Positions 1 through 8,299 of a DNA stretch of 45,034 nucleotides are shown one piece after another. Every line of letters begins with the position of its first letter. The stretch's first letter is position 1. Under the pieces are notes generated by a model that was not told where the DNA came from, made no database searches, and saw nothing but the letters and a program-made list of their open reading frames with translations. Where the stretch lies: NCBI GenBank assembly GCA_944327275.1, contig CALVHB010000054.1, positions 1 to 45,034 on the forward strand. Direction: 5' to 3'. This stretch comes from Candidatus Gastranaerophilales bacterium (GTDB taxonomy: Bacteria > Cyanobacteriota > Vampirovibrionia > Gastranaerophilales > Gastranaerophilaceae). Both the position numbers and the translations under genes were made by a program.

Positions 1-364
1 GTTCTTTTTCAAATGCAAAATTGCCTAAATTGCAATCGCAAAACTTCGCGAATTCTTTAGATAACTCTTTATTTACTTCAATCTCCCCAAAAGGTGTTTC
101 AAAAGAGTCATATGTTGTTGTTAGACAGCCAAACATCCTTTCATAATGTGAGGGAGCAATTATAAAAATATTTTTTAAATTTGGCGAAAGATGTTGTATA
201 CCTTTAATGGCAAGTTCCCCAGAGTATATATAACCAGCGTGAGGCAATATTACGGCTTTTGAATAATATTTTATACCTTCAATCCTATTTTTTTCTATAA
301 AAATTTTTAATTCATCTTTATTTGCAGGATAGAATGTTCCTGCTGCTGCAGAATGTTTTTTCAT
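1..364 (-). CDS. amrB: AmmeMemoRadiSam system protein B (Memo-like), partial
   Basis: The gene reads leftward from an ATG at 364-362 and runs off the left edge, so only about the first 121 codons are present. The N-terminus has the Memo-family pattern: an AGTFYP motif near residue 9 (start MKKHSAAAGTFYPANKDE), then a PHAGYIYSG motif and later IIAPSHY. In this family, conserved His and Cys residues lie in a fold related to non-heme-iron dioxygenases. AmrB genes usually accompany an AMMECR1 protein and a radical-SAM protein, neither of which is visible here. It lies 23 bp downstream of ribD on the same strand and is probably co-transcribed. The family call is firm; the biochemical role is unknown even for the family. 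Confidence 0.82.
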   Translation of the reverse strand, partial: MKKHSAAAGTFYPANKDELKIFIEKNRIEGIKYYSKAVILPHAGYIYSGELAIKGIQHLSPNLKNIFIIAPSHYERMFGCLTTTYDSFETPFGEIEVNKELSKEFAKFCDCNLGNFAFEKE

Positions 365-387
365 AAAATTATTATACAGCTATTTTC

Positions 388-1431
388 TTATTTTGAAATA
401 GGATAGTAAGTTAATAAGATATCAGGTTCAAAAATATCTGTTTGTGCAATTCTAAAATTATAACTGTCGTTTATGTTATTTATTTGTCGAGAATCAAAAC
501 AGGATAATCCTCTATTGTCTCCTGTTATTTTTGGAGCTATAAAATGATAAATTTTATCAGCGTATTTTAACATTTCTCCATTAAGATGTCCTCCGCTTTC
601 AACTAAAATGCTTTTAATCCCTAATTCAAAAGCTTTTTCCAGTATAAATTTCAAGTCTAATTTTTCATCTTTTGCAGGAGTTTTGATAAAATTTATTCCA
701 CCTTCAAACATATCAAGTGTCTCGTTGAAAAGGTATATTTCTCCACTTTTGTATATGGAACTTTCTAAATTAGTTTTTAGTTTTCTATCAAGGATGATTT
801 TTTTTCTATGCATCATTGTTGGATTATCCGCAATTATTGTTGAAGAAGTTGTTAAAATTGCATCATATCTGTTTCTAATTTTTTTTACTTCATTTCTTGC
901 ATTTTCAGATGTTATCCATTTTGAAGAACCATTAAAAGTAGCTATCTTTCCATCAAGTGTTGTTGCTGTTTTGATGGCTACAAAAACTTTATTTTTAATC
1001 ATGTTCTTTATAAAAACTTCATTGAGGGTTTTACATTCTTCTTCTAATATATTTTCAATTACTTCTATTCCAGCATTTTTTAGCTTTTTTATTCCGTTCC
1101 CTGCAACTATTGGATTTACGTCTCGCATTCCAATAACCACTTTTTTGATACCTCTTTCAATGATTAAATCTGCGCAAGGTGGTGTTTTCCCGTAGTGAGA
1201 GCAAGGTTCCAAATTTACAATCAAAGTACCGTTTTTTTCTTCTCCGTTTTTGATTTTTAAAAGAGCATCTCTTTCTGCGTGATTTTCTCCGTACTTTTTG
1301 TGGTAGCCTGTGGATATTTTGTTTCCGAATTGATCAAGAACTACGCATCCCACAAGAGGGTTGGGAGAAGTTTTTCCCTCTCCTTGTTTGGCAAGTTCTA
1401 TGCATTCTTTCATAAATATTTCATATTGCAT
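388..1431 (-). CDS. ribD: Bifunctional riboflavin biosynthesis deaminase/reductase RibD
   Basis: RibD carries out two successive steps of riboflavin synthesis: deamination of the pyrimidine product of GTP cyclohydrolase II, then NADPH-dependent reduction of its ribosyl chain. The N-terminal half has the zinc deaminase signature: HAE at residues 51-53 and PCSHYGKTPPC with Cys77 and Cys86. The C-terminal half (from about residue 148) has the reductase pattern KTATTLDGKIA followed by SSKWIT. The length of 347 residues is slightly short of the usual 360-370 but both domains look complete. The ATG at 1431 lacks an obvious Shine-Dalgarno; Met7 is an alternative start. No other rib genes are in the window. 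It is followed by amrB. Confidence 0.95.
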   Translation of the reverse strand: MQYEIFMKECIELAKQGEGKTSPNPLVGCVVLDQFGNKISTGYHKKYGENHAERDALLKIKNGEEKNGTLIVNLEPCSHYGKTPPCADLIIERGIKKVVIGMRDVNPIVAGNGIKKLKNAGIEVIENILEEECKTLNEVFIKNMIKNKVFVAIKTATTLDGKIATFNGSSKWITSENARNEVKKIRNRYDAILTTSSTIIADNPTMMHRKKIILDRKLKTNLESSIYKSGEIYLFNETLDMFEGGINFIKTPAKDEKLDLKFILEKAFELGIKSILVESGGHLNGEMLKYADKIYHFIAPKITGDNRGLSCFDSRQINNINDSYNFRIAQTDIFEPDILLTYYPISK

Positions 1432-1433
1432 AT

Positions 1434-1462
1434 TTGCATTTTACTATAAAATTTGCTATATT
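1434..1462 (+). promoter_or_regulatory. Sigma70-type promoter for the MBL-fold hydrolase gene
   Basis: TTGCAT (1434-1439), a 17-bp spacer and TATATT (1457-1462) precede the perfect ribosome site of the gene at 1494. The -35 abuts the ribD start on the other strand, so the two genes diverge from this 60-bp region. Confidence 0.6.
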
Positions 1463-1493
1463 AAAACGAAAACTTAAAAGGAGGTTGTTTAAT

Positions 1494-2156
1494 ATGGACT
1501 TAAAATATATTGGTCACAGTGCTTTTGAGATAAAGTTAAAAGAAAATTCTATAATGGTAGATCCATATGTTAGTATTAATCCTAAATATAATTGGCACGA
1601 GGCAAATATTACAGATATTTTTCTGACTCATGCTCATGGGGACCATCTTGGGCAAGCTATCGAAATTGCAAAAGAAAAAGATGCTACAATTACCGCAATT
1701 GTTGAATTAGCTCAGTACTGTAAGGAGCAAGGTTGCAAAGTAAGATCTGTAAATTTTGGAGGCTGGTTGTCTTATGATTGGGGAAGAGCTGTTTTTGTCC
1801 CTGCTTCCCATACAAGTTCTTTGCCTGATGGCCGTTATGCCGGAGAACCTGCAGGTATCGTATTTGATGTCGAAAATGTTAGGATATACCATGCCGGAGA
1901 TACTGGTCTCACTTCTGAGATGAAGACAATAAAAGAATTATATCGACCTAATATTGCAATGCTGCCAATTGGCGGACATTATACAATGGATGTCGAACAT
2001 GCTGCTGTTGCTGCAGATTGGCTTGGCGCTCAGACTGTCATCCCTATGCATTATAATACATTCCCTGAAATTAAGACTGATTTGGAAAAATTTGCGGCAC
2101 TGTTACAAATTAATAATTCAAGATGTGTTGTTCTTGATCCAGATAAAGTTAATTAA
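1494..2156 (+). CDS. Metal-dependent hydrolase, UPF0173 (YtkL) family, MBL fold
   Basis: A 220-residue metallo-beta-lactamase-fold protein. The zinc-binding signature THAHGDH lies near residue 44; further metal ligands are suggested by the His of PASHTSS, by HAGDTG and by the final PMHYNTFP. The start MDLKYIGHSAF is typical of UPF0173 proteins. I chose the ATG at 1494 over an in-frame upstream one at 1434 because AAAAGGAGGT at about 1476-1485 is an almost perfect Shine-Dalgarno at ideal spacing, and family members begin at this residue. The substrate is unknown for the family. It is a single-gene unit ending at a strong bidirectional terminator. Confidence 0.92.
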   Translation: MDLKYIGHSAFEIKLKENSIMVDPYVSINPKYNWHEANITDIFLTHAHGDHLGQAIEIAKEKDATITAIVELAQYCKEQGCKVRSVNFGGWLSYDWGRAVFVPASHTSSLPDGRYAGEPAGIVFDVENVRIYHAGDTGLTSEMKTIKELYRPNIAMLPIGGHYTMDVEHAAVAADWLGAQTVIPMHYNTFPEIKTDLEKFAALLQINNSRCVVLDPDKVN

Positions 2157-2184
2157 AATATTTTATATATAAATATAATAAAAT

Positions 2185-2218
2185 AAAACAACTGATTTAC
2201 TTGAAAATCAGTTGTTTT
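2185..2218. terminator. Bidirectional rho-independent terminator
   Basis: A perfect 14-bp stem (AAAACAACTGATTT paired with AAATCAGTTGTTTT, loop 2199-2204) with A/T flanks on both sides separates the convergent genes ending at 2156 and 2258. Confidence 0.85.
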
Positions 2219-2257
2219 ACTATTATTAAAAAGTAAGATTACTTATATTTGTTATGC

Positions 2258-3190
2258 TTACGCTTCTTTCTTGCTACCGCCTAAAACAAGACCTAGAACA
2301 AGACCTACTGCTGCAGCAATACCACCGTAAATCAATGCCGCTTTACCTTTTCCTTCTTTAGGGAATGCTTTTTTGATTTTTTCAAATGCATTTTTAACTT
2401 CTTCCCTTCCAAGGATTTCATCTTTAAGATGTGTTTTAGCTTCTGCGAATGCTGTCTTTTTAGCTTCAATGGCATCAACTATTTTCTTTTCAGCAGTGTC
2501 AGCTACTTTTGCAGCATTTTCAAATTTATTTCTTTTTGCTTGTGCTAATTCTTTTTTTGCATCTCTGTAAGTTTTGTTTTCTTGTTCAGCTTCTGCATAG
2601 AATTTACGAACTTTTTCATTAGCTTTATTTAATTTCTCTTTTGCTGAATCTAGAGTTTTCTTGGCGTCTTCTTTTGCACTTTCTTCTGCGCTGTCAAATG
2701 CTGTTTTTGCATTTTTATATTCTTCTTGTGCTGTAGTTAATTCGTCACTGACAGTTTTAGCAGTGTATTCTGTATCATCAATCTTTACTTTTTTAGCTTC
2801 AAATGCATTTTTAGCTTCAGAAACTTTTTTCTCTAATTCGTCTAAGTTTTCTGGAACTTGAGCAGCAATATTTACTTTTCTTGTAGCTCTGGCATCTCTT
2901 AATTCTTTTAATTCTTTTGTTCCACCATTGTTGTACTCTAATGATGCATCTTCAAGAGTTTTTGCAGCATCTGCATCAATTTCTTTAACTTCATTACTTG
3001 TAAAAGAATCTGGTTTTTGAGTGAATATTTGTTCTAGAGTTGGTTTTTTACCACCAAACCAACCACCTGCACCTGCTCCAACAGCACCAAGACCTAAAGT
3101 GCTAGCAAGTACATCTGATTTACCTTTTTTTTGCTCTTGTACTTGAGTTGTTTTTACTGGATCTGCTCCATTTACAGAACTTACTGCCAT
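2258..3190 (-). CDS. Coiled-coil protein with glycine-rich N-terminal and C-terminal hydrophobic segments, unknown function
   Basis: A 310-residue protein I do not recognise. After a polar start (MAVSSVNGADPVKTT) there is a glycine-rich stretch GLGAVGAGAGGWFGG at about residues 32-46. Next comes a long Ala/Lys/Glu-rich region (about 80-270) with strong heptad character. A hydrophobic C-terminal segment, IYGGIAAAVGLVLGLVLGG, is followed by a KKEA tail and looks like a membrane anchor or glycine-zipper helix. No Sec signal peptide is visible. The ATG at 3190 is preferred over one 27 bp upstream because GAAAGG sits at proper distance. The protein resembles a spacer rod with a hydrophobic patch at each end. 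Its upstream region shares an AAGAATAAAAATTTT box with the gene at 12939. Confidence 0.75.
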   Translation of the reverse strand: MAVSSVNGADPVKTTQVQEQKKGKSDVLASTLGLGAVGAGAGGWFGGKKPTLEQIFTQKPDSFTSNEVKEIDADAAKTLEDASLEYNNGGTKELKELRDARATRKVNIAAQVPENLDELEKKVSEAKNAFEAKKVKIDDTEYTAKTVSDELTTAQEEYKNAKTAFDSAEESAKEDAKKTLDSAKEKLNKANEKVRKFYAEAEQENKTYRDAKKELAQAKRNKFENAAKVADTAEKKIVDAIEAKKTAFAEAKTHLKDEILGREEVKNAFEKIKKAFPKEGKGKAALIYGGIAAAVGLVLGLVLGGSKKEA

Positions 3191-3314
3191 AATCTTACCT
3201 TTCTTTTTTATAAACACACTTTTCTTCTTTTAATATTAACACTCAAGGTAATTTTTTTTTGCTTTTTTTACCAAAAATGTTAAGAATTATTAAAATTTTT
3301 ATTCTTTTTACTTA

Positions 3315-3343
3315 TTGAAAATTTTCTGTTAGCATTGTATTTT
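3315..3343 (+). promoter_or_regulatory. Promoter of the glutathione-synthase-like gene
   Basis: TTGAAA (3315-3320), a 17-bp spacer and TATTTT (3338-3343). Transcription would start near 3350, leaving a leader of only about 13 nt that holds the AGAAGG ribosome site before the ATG at 3363. Confidence 0.5.
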
Positions 3344-3362
3344 GGACAAGAAAGAAGGTTTT

Positions 3363-4322
3363 ATGGATATTTTATTTGTTATTGATCGATTAGAACTTAA
3401 GTATTTTGAATTTAACAATCTTGTTACAAATTTTTGGTTAATAAGAGAGTTATTAAATGAAAATAAAAGAGTTTTTATAACTACTATTGATGGTTTATCA
3501 ATTATTTCGGGGGTTGCTTGTGCTCATTGTTTTGAGGCTTATCAGAAAAACTCAAATATTTTTTATGATAAATCAAAATTAACAAAAAATATAAACGATT
3601 TTAGTTTGGTCATGTTTAGGCCAGATCCTCCGGTAGATATTGACTATATTAACGCAACATATGTATTTGATTTTGTTGACAGAAGCAAGACAGTAATTCT
3701 TAATGATCCTGCTGCTATAAGAAATTTTAATGAAAAATTACATGCTTTAAAATTTATCAGTCTTATGCCGGAAAATATTGTAACTTCTTCTAAATCTGAT
3801 ATTATAAAATTTTTAAATATCCACGATGAAATTGTTTTAAAACCTTTGAATGCTTGCTTTGGTTCAGGTGTAATGACTTTAAAAAAAGGTGATAAAAATA
3901 CAGCTGTAATTATTAATTCTATGACAAAAAATCAAACTCAGTTGGTTATGGTGCAAAAATATATTGAAAAGGCAAAATTTGGCGATAAGCGAGTTATGTT
4001 TTTAGGAGATAAAGTATTAGATGTTGCAATGCAAAAACTACCTTCAAATGATGATTTCAAATTTAATGAGCATTGTGATAGTAATATTGTAAAAGCAGAT
4101 GTTTCTGATTCAGAAAAAGAAGCGTTTATGCCGGTAGCTAAAGAGTTGAACAAGCTAGGTTTACCTATGGTTGGTCTTGATGTTATAGATGGTAAGATAA
4201 TTGAAATAAATGTTACAAGTCCTTGCTATTTTATAAAAGAAGTAAACGCTTTGCATGGTGTACATCTTGAAAAAGATATTACTAATTTTATTTTATCGAA
4301 ACTAGATGTACCTTGTTGTTAA
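3363..4322 (+). CDS. gshB: Glutathione synthase-like ATP-grasp ligase
   Basis: A 319-residue protein, close to the length of bacterial GshB, which joins glycine to gamma-glutamylcysteine using ATP. The N-terminal domain starts MDILFVIDRLE. ATP-grasp features include LKPLNACFGSGV (about residues 160-171), GDKRVMFL in the nucleotide/phosphate region, and EINVTSPCYFIKEVN near the C-terminus, which matches the GshB signature EINVTSP...E.N. The start at 3363 has AGAAGG upstream; an in-frame ATG at 3342 has none. No gamma-glutamate-cysteine ligase lies nearby. The N-terminal half diverges from proteobacterial GshB, so a related peptide ligase is possible. It converges on the next gene with a 2-bp gap. 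Confidence 0.8.
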   Translation: MDILFVIDRLELKYFEFNNLVTNFWLIRELLNENKRVFITTIDGLSIISGVACAHCFEAYQKNSNIFYDKSKLTKNINDFSLVMFRPDPPVDIDYINATYVFDFVDRSKTVILNDPAAIRNFNEKLHALKFISLMPENIVTSSKSDIIKFLNIHDEIVLKPLNACFGSGVMTLKKGDKNTAVIINSMTKNQTQLVMVQKYIEKAKFGDKRVMFLGDKVLDVAMQKLPSNDDFKFNEHCDSNIVKADVSDSEKEAFMPVAKELNKLGLPMVGLDVIDGKIIEINVTSPCYFIKEVNALHGVHLEKDITNFILSKLDVPCC

Positions 4323-4324
4323 TT

Positions 4325-5353
4325 TTAATTTTCAACAATACCGCCTATGTCTACAATTTTGACTATTGGTTTCCCTTCTTTAGTAGAGCCTATAATTGCA
4401 TTAAAGTTGTGCAAGTCCATATGATGCAATCCGTTTTCTCTAAGGATTGTTTGTAAATACTCTATTATTAGAGCTTCTTTGGTTGTAGGTTCAAATTGTT
4501 TGTTCGGATGGCTTATCCCTGGATTAATTCCTGCTTCTATTATTTCATCTAACTTTATTCCGGTTTTTTCAAAAAAATCGGTTTTAAATTCTTCTATATT
4601 TTCATAAGTATTTTTAAATTTTACGATAGGGCTTATATGTTTTGGCAAGGTTGCGTATTCACTTGTTAAGTATCCAACTTTTGCATCTCCCCAATAAAAT
4701 TTTGAGATATATTCACTGTTTATATTTTTAGTCAAAAACAGACCATGAGCAGTTTCAGCTAATACTCCATTGTTGTTGTATTCGTATGAAAAAGAGTTTC
4801 TTTTTTTAAATAGTTTTAAGAATAATTTTTCAAGTGTCGGATTTTGTCCTCTTTCATTAATTAAGTAACCTCTTTTCAGGTATTGCCCTTTAACTTTCAA
4901 TTTTTTGATGCGTATTGAATTTGTTTCTGGTAATACCCCGAAGTGTCTTAAACCTTTAGTTAAGTGAACTGAGGCTTCTTTTATTCGCTTGTTTTCAAGG
5001 TCATGTTTGTTTTGTTTGTAATCGCGTTTACCTTTATTGACACCATATGGTTTAAGATGTTTTATTGCTGCACGAAAGAGTAAAAGAATTTTTTGAGCAA
5101 TAACATTTTTCTCTTGCAATGTGTCCGCCTTGATTTTAGAATACCATCCATCAGGTAAGGAACCGGCTATCCAATCAGCTTGTGTATCTTTTTCAAATTC
5201 TCTTAGAATTTCTTCTTGAGTTTTTATAAACTTTTTTTCAAAGGATTCTGTTACTCCACAAAAATTCTGTTCATAATGATAATGCGGATTTGAATTAAAT
5301 TCGCCTCCGCAAGAAGTTTTCATAGTATAGTTTTTCATCCCAAGAATTTTCAC
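4325..5353 (-). CDS. Protein-kinase-like fold protein, orphan
   Basis: A 342-residue protein without a recognised family. Near the C-terminus it has what looks like the catalytic core of the kinase/aminoglycoside-phosphotransferase fold: HHMDLHNFN (His311, Asp313, Asn318) matches the HxDxxxxN catalytic loop, and VDIGG (Asp335) sits where DFG would be, 22 residues later. The chain stops 7 residues after that point, so the activation segment and most of the C-lobe are absent. The N-terminal 130 residues are polar and Lys/Glu-rich, and the putative N-lobe falls at about 190-260. The listed start is GTG at 5353; ATGs at 5338 and 5323 are alternatives and none has a good Shine-Dalgarno. A promoter-like TTACAC-N16-TATTAT lies upstream within the tsaD terminator region. 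The kinase assignment is my inference from motifs. Confidence 0.6.
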   Translation of the reverse strand: MKILGMKNYTMKTSCGGEFNSNPHYHYEQNFCGVTESFEKKFIKTQEEILREFEKDTQADWIAGSLPDGWYSKIKADTLQEKNVIAQKILLLFRAAIKHLKPYGVNKGKRDYKQNKHDLENKRIKEASVHLTKGLRHFGVLPETNSIRIKKLKVKGQYLKRGYLINERGQNPTLEKLFLKLFKKRNSFSYEYNNNGVLAETAHGLFLTKNINSEYISKFYWGDAKVGYLTSEYATLPKHISPIVKFKNTYENIEEFKTDFFEKTGIKLDEIIEAGINPGISHPNKQFEPTTKEALIIEYLQTILRENGLHHMDLHNFNAIIGSTKEGKPIVKIVDIGGIVEN

Positions 5354-5362
5354 AATAAAATA

Positions 5363-5393
5363 AAAACTAACAAGATAATATTTTGCTAGTTTT
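5363..5393 (-). terminator. Probable terminator downstream of tsaD
   Basis: On the minus strand AAAACTAGCAA pairs with TTGTTAGTTTT (11 bp, one G-T pair, 9-nt loop) and is followed by TATTTTATT. It lies between the tsaD stop and the kinase-like gene. Confidence 0.6.
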
Positions 5394-5422
5394 TAAGTGT
5401 AATATTTACAATTATTAACAAT

Positions 5423-6478
5423 TTACTTAACTCTTGAGAACACTTCTGTATTTATATCATCAAAAGTGTTTGTATTGAAATAAGCACACGATGCTACCAT
5501 AGCAGCATTATCAGTACAATATTTCATTGGAGGTGCAAAAACCTTATAGCCTTCTTTTTCAAGATTAAATATTTTTTTTCTAATTTCTGAATTAGCGGCA
5601 ACACCGCCAGCTATAACGACTTGATTGTATCCTGAATTTTCAAGAGCAGTTTTTAACTTATGTAGCAAAGTTGATGATACACACTCTTGAAAACTTGCGC
5701 ATATATCATTAACGGGTAGTTCTTCCTCTTTAAATGATTTTACTAATCTGAGTACGGCTGTTTTTAATCCGCTAAAACTGAAGTTGTAACCATCTACTTT
5801 AGCTTCAGGGAGTTTAAATGCCTTAGGATTTCCTTCCTGAGCCAATTTATCTAATCTAGGCCCCCCGGGATATGGTAGTCCTATTAATCTTGCAACTTTA
5901 TCGTATGCTTCACCTACTGCATCATCGATAGTTTCTCCCAAAATCTTTTGTTCTGAATATGATTTTACATCAATGATTTGAGTGTGTCCCCCACTTACTA
6001 AGAGTGCCATGAATGGAGGTTTTAATTCTGTATCAAGATAGTTGCCACAGAGGTGAGCATTTAAATGATTTACACCAATAAATGGTTTGTCATAAGTTAA
6101 AGCCAGAGTTTTAGCAGCATTTAATCCAACAAGTAAGCAACCAACAAGTCCAGGACCCACTGTACCGGCAAAAGCTGTTATATCATCCGGGGTTATTCCT
6201 GCATCTTCTTTTGCTTGTTTAAAAGCTTCATCAATAACAATATTTATAGAATCAAGATGTTCTCTTGCTGCAATTTCCGGAATTACTCCTCCAAATTGTG
6301 CGTGAGTTTTAATTTGAGATGCTACAACATTTGCAATTACTTCTCGTCCGTTTTTTACAATAGAACATGCTGTCTCATCACAGCTCGATTCTATAGCCAT
6401 GATATAGTTGTCATATCCGCTTTCCGGGCCAATCTTTATTTGTTGTTTTGAGAATAATTTATTTTTTATATTTTTCAT
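5423..6478 (-). CDS. tsaD: tRNA N6-adenosine threonylcarbamoyltransferase TsaD
   Basis: TsaD transfers the threonylcarbamoyl group to A37 of ANN-decoding tRNAs (t6A), acting with TsaB/TsaE. Clear signatures are MAIESSCDETACSIV (about 27-41), the metal-binding GVNHLNAHLCG with two histidines, LVSGGHTQI and VIAGGVAANSEIR. The 351-residue chain begins about 25 residues upstream of the usual N-terminus, so Met27 (ATG at 6400) may be the real start, or the extension is genuine. Only 32 bp separate it from divergently transcribed obgE. The other t6A genes are not in the window. Confidence 0.95.
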   Translation of the reverse strand: MKNIKNKLFSKQQIKIGPESGYDNYIMAIESSCDETACSIVKNGREVIANVVASQIKTHAQFGGVIPEIAAREHLDSINIVIDEAFKQAKEDAGITPDDITAFAGTVGPGLVGCLLVGLNAAKTLALTYDKPFIGVNHLNAHLCGNYLDTELKPPFMALLVSGGHTQIIDVKSYSEQKILGETIDDAVGEAYDKVARLIGLPYPGGPRLDKLAQEGNPKAFKLPEAKVDGYNFSFSGLKTAVLRLVKSFKEEELPVNDICASFQECVSSTLLHKLKTALENSGYNQVVIAGGVAANSEIRKKIFNLEKEGYKVFAPPMKYCTDNAAMVASCAYFNTNTFDDINTEVFSRVK

Positions 6479-6510
6479 AGTAATATTATATTACAAAAAG
6501 GAATTAAAAA

Positions 6511-7794
6511 ATGAAATTTATCGATAAAAGTAAAATAAGAGTAGTTTCAGGTCGTGGCGGTAACGGAATGGTTGCTTGGCGTAGAGAAAAATATGTTGAC
6601 AAGGGCGGCCCTGCCGGTGGTGACGGCGGAAGGGGCGGTGATGTTTATTTAGTCGCTGATGAGAATATGTCTACTCTTATGGATTTCAAACATAAATCTG
6701 TTTTTAAGGCTGAACCTGGTGAAAATGGTGGAATAAAAAATATGCATGGCCGTTGCGCTAAGGATTTGTACATTAAAGTTCCGGTTGGTACTGTTGTAAA
6801 AGATGTGAAAAATAATGTTATTATTGCAGATTTGACCAAGCACGAACAAAAGGTCCTAGTAGCAAAAGGTGGAAGAGGCGGAAGAGGAAACGCAAGATTT
6901 GCGACTGCGCAAAAAAGGGCTCCTCAATTTTGCGAACCGGGAGAACCTTCAATAGAAAGGGAATTGTTTTTAGAATTGAAATTAATTGCTGATGTTGGTC
7001 TTTTAGGGATGCCAAACGCTGGGAAATCTACTCTTATTAGTAGAATTAGTTCAGCAAAGCCTAAAATTGCAGATTATCCTTTCACAACACTTATTCCAAA
7101 TCTTGGAGTTGTAAAAAAACGTTCTGGAGACGGCTATGTAGTGGCTGATATTCCAGGATTAATAGAGGGAGCTTCAGATGGTGTTGGTCTTGGACATGAT
7201 TTTTTACGACATGTAGAAAGATGCAGGTTCCTTCTGCATTTAATTGATTCTACTGCTGATAATCCTTTTGAAAATTATACAAAGATTAATTCTGAACTTA
7301 AAAAATATTCTGAAAAACTTGCTCAACTATATCAAATTGTTGTTTTGAATAAAATTGATGCTATAGATGAAGATAAGAAAGATGCTTTGTTTAATCAATT
7401 TAGTGCTGTGTCTAATGATGTGTTTATGATTTCTGCTGTAACGGGTGAAAATCTTGAAAAATTAACAGATTTTATGGGAGCTAAAGTTGATGAAATTCCT
7501 AAATCTGAAACTGAAATTGTTGTGGAAGAGGATTTAGGTGCTTATAACAATGATGATAGTAGTTTTGAAATATTCAAAGTTGCGAAAGATACTTTTATTG
7601 TTCAAGGTGGAAAAATTTCACGTTTAGCTGGTGTTACTGATGAAAGAAATTCTGAACAGGTTATTAGGCTTCAAAATATTCTAAAAGGTATGGGAGTTTT
7701 TGATGAACTTTCTAAAAAAGGCATAAAAGATGGCGACACTGTTATTATTGGGCATTTGGAGTTTGCTTTTTATTCTGAGGAAATTTATGGCTAA
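6511..7794 (+). CDS. obgE: Obg family GTPase ObgE/CgtA
   Basis: An essential GTPase acting in late 50S ribosome assembly and the stringent response. The glycine-rich Obg fold fills about residues 1-158 (GGNGM, GGDGGRGGDV, GGRGGRGNA). The G domain follows, with GMPNAGKST (P-loop), DIPGLIEGA (switch II), NKID (G4) and SAVTGEN (G5). A C-terminal OCT domain of about 75 residues ends the 427-residue chain, so it is a full three-domain protein. The ribosome site AAAAAGGA sits at 6494-6501. yjbQ follows 20 bp later and is probably in the same operon. Confidence 0.97.
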   Translation: MKFIDKSKIRVVSGRGGNGMVAWRREKYVDKGGPAGGDGGRGGDVYLVADENMSTLMDFKHKSVFKAEPGENGGIKNMHGRCAKDLYIKVPVGTVVKDVKNNVIIADLTKHEQKVLVAKGGRGGRGNARFATAQKRAPQFCEPGEPSIERELFLELKLIADVGLLGMPNAGKSTLISRISSAKPKIADYPFTTLIPNLGVVKKRSGDGYVVADIPGLIEGASDGVGLGHDFLRHVERCRFLLHLIDSTADNPFENYTKINSELKKYSEKLAQLYQIVVLNKIDAIDEDKKDALFNQFSAVSNDVFMISAVTGENLEKLTDFMGAKVDEIPKSETEIVVEEDLGAYNNDDSSFEIFKVAKDTFIVQGGKISRLAGVTDERNSEQVIRLQNILKGMGVFDELSKKGIKDGDTVIIGHLEFAFYSEEIYG

Positions 7795-7814
7795 AATTTT
7801 AGAGAAAGGTTTAT

Positions 7815-8231
7815 ATGACTGTAATAAATGAAAAATTTACTGTTAATACTCAGGGCTTTACAGATATTATTGATATAACTCAAAAGGTTAAGAACGCTGT
7901 GTATTCTCATTCTCTGCAATCAGCTGTAGTTCATGTTTATGTTGCAGGTAGTACTGTTTCAATTACTAATATTGAATTTGAACCTGGGCTTCTTGTTGAT
8001 TTACCTGAAGTTTTAGAAAAAATTGCTCCCTTGAATGCTGATTATCATCATGATGCGACTTGGCACGATGGTAATGGATACGCCCATGTTAGAGCCTCAA
8101 TTATTGGAAATAACACGGTTGTGCCTTTAATAGATGGGGCTTTACAATTAGGTCAGTGGCAGCAAATTGTTTTAATCGATTTTGATAACAAAGCCAGAAC
8201 AAGAACAGTTTATGTTCAGATTGTTTATTAA
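7815..8231 (+). CDS. yjbQ: YjbQ/UPF0047 family protein (secondary thiamine-phosphate synthase family)
   Basis: A 138-residue single-domain protein, the normal family length. Conserved family features are the HHDATWHDGNGYAHVRA stretch with its cluster of histidines, a GNNTVVPLIDG segment, and the GQWQQIVLIDFD strand that precedes the C-terminus. Some members have weak thiamine-phosphate synthase activity, but the true cellular role is not established. The start has GAGAAAGG upstream. It follows obgE by 20 bp and ends before a strong terminator shared with pyk. Confidence 0.9.
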   Translation: MTVINEKFTVNTQGFTDIIDITQKVKNAVYSHSLQSAVVHVYVAGSTVSITNIEFEPGLLVDLPEVLEKIAPLNADYHHDATWHDGNGYAHVRASIIGNNTVVPLIDGALQLGQWQQIVLIDFDNKARTRTVYVQIVY

Positions 8232-8243
8232 AAATTTCTAAAA

Positions 8244-8279
8244 AAAAAGAGGCCTTGAATATTTTCAAGACCTCTTTTT
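8244..8279. terminator. Bidirectional terminator between yjbQ and pyk
   Basis: AAAAAGAGG(C)CTTGAA pairs with TTCAAG(A)CCTCTTTTT around a 4-nt loop; only one mismatch (8253/8270). A and T runs flank both sides, so it serves both convergent transcripts. Confidence 0.85.
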
Positions 8280-8299
8280 CCATTTTTATTATCTAATTT

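Noticed and set aside
608..1195. A 195-codon open frame on the plus strand inside ribD, with a hydrophobic translation.
   Set aside because: It is antisense to a complete, well-conserved gene and has no ribosome site; such frames arise readily opposite AT-rich coding DNA.
4313..4338. TTGTTG...CAACAA hairpin between the glutathione-synthase-like and kinase-like genes, considered as a terminator.
   Set aside because: Only 6 bp of stem with a 14-nt AT loop and no clear U-run; too weak to call.
6398..6478. N-terminal extension of TsaD considered as a targeting peptide.
   Set aside because: It is polar and lysine-rich with no hydrophobic core, and a normal TsaD start exists at Met27; mis-assigned start is the simpler reading.
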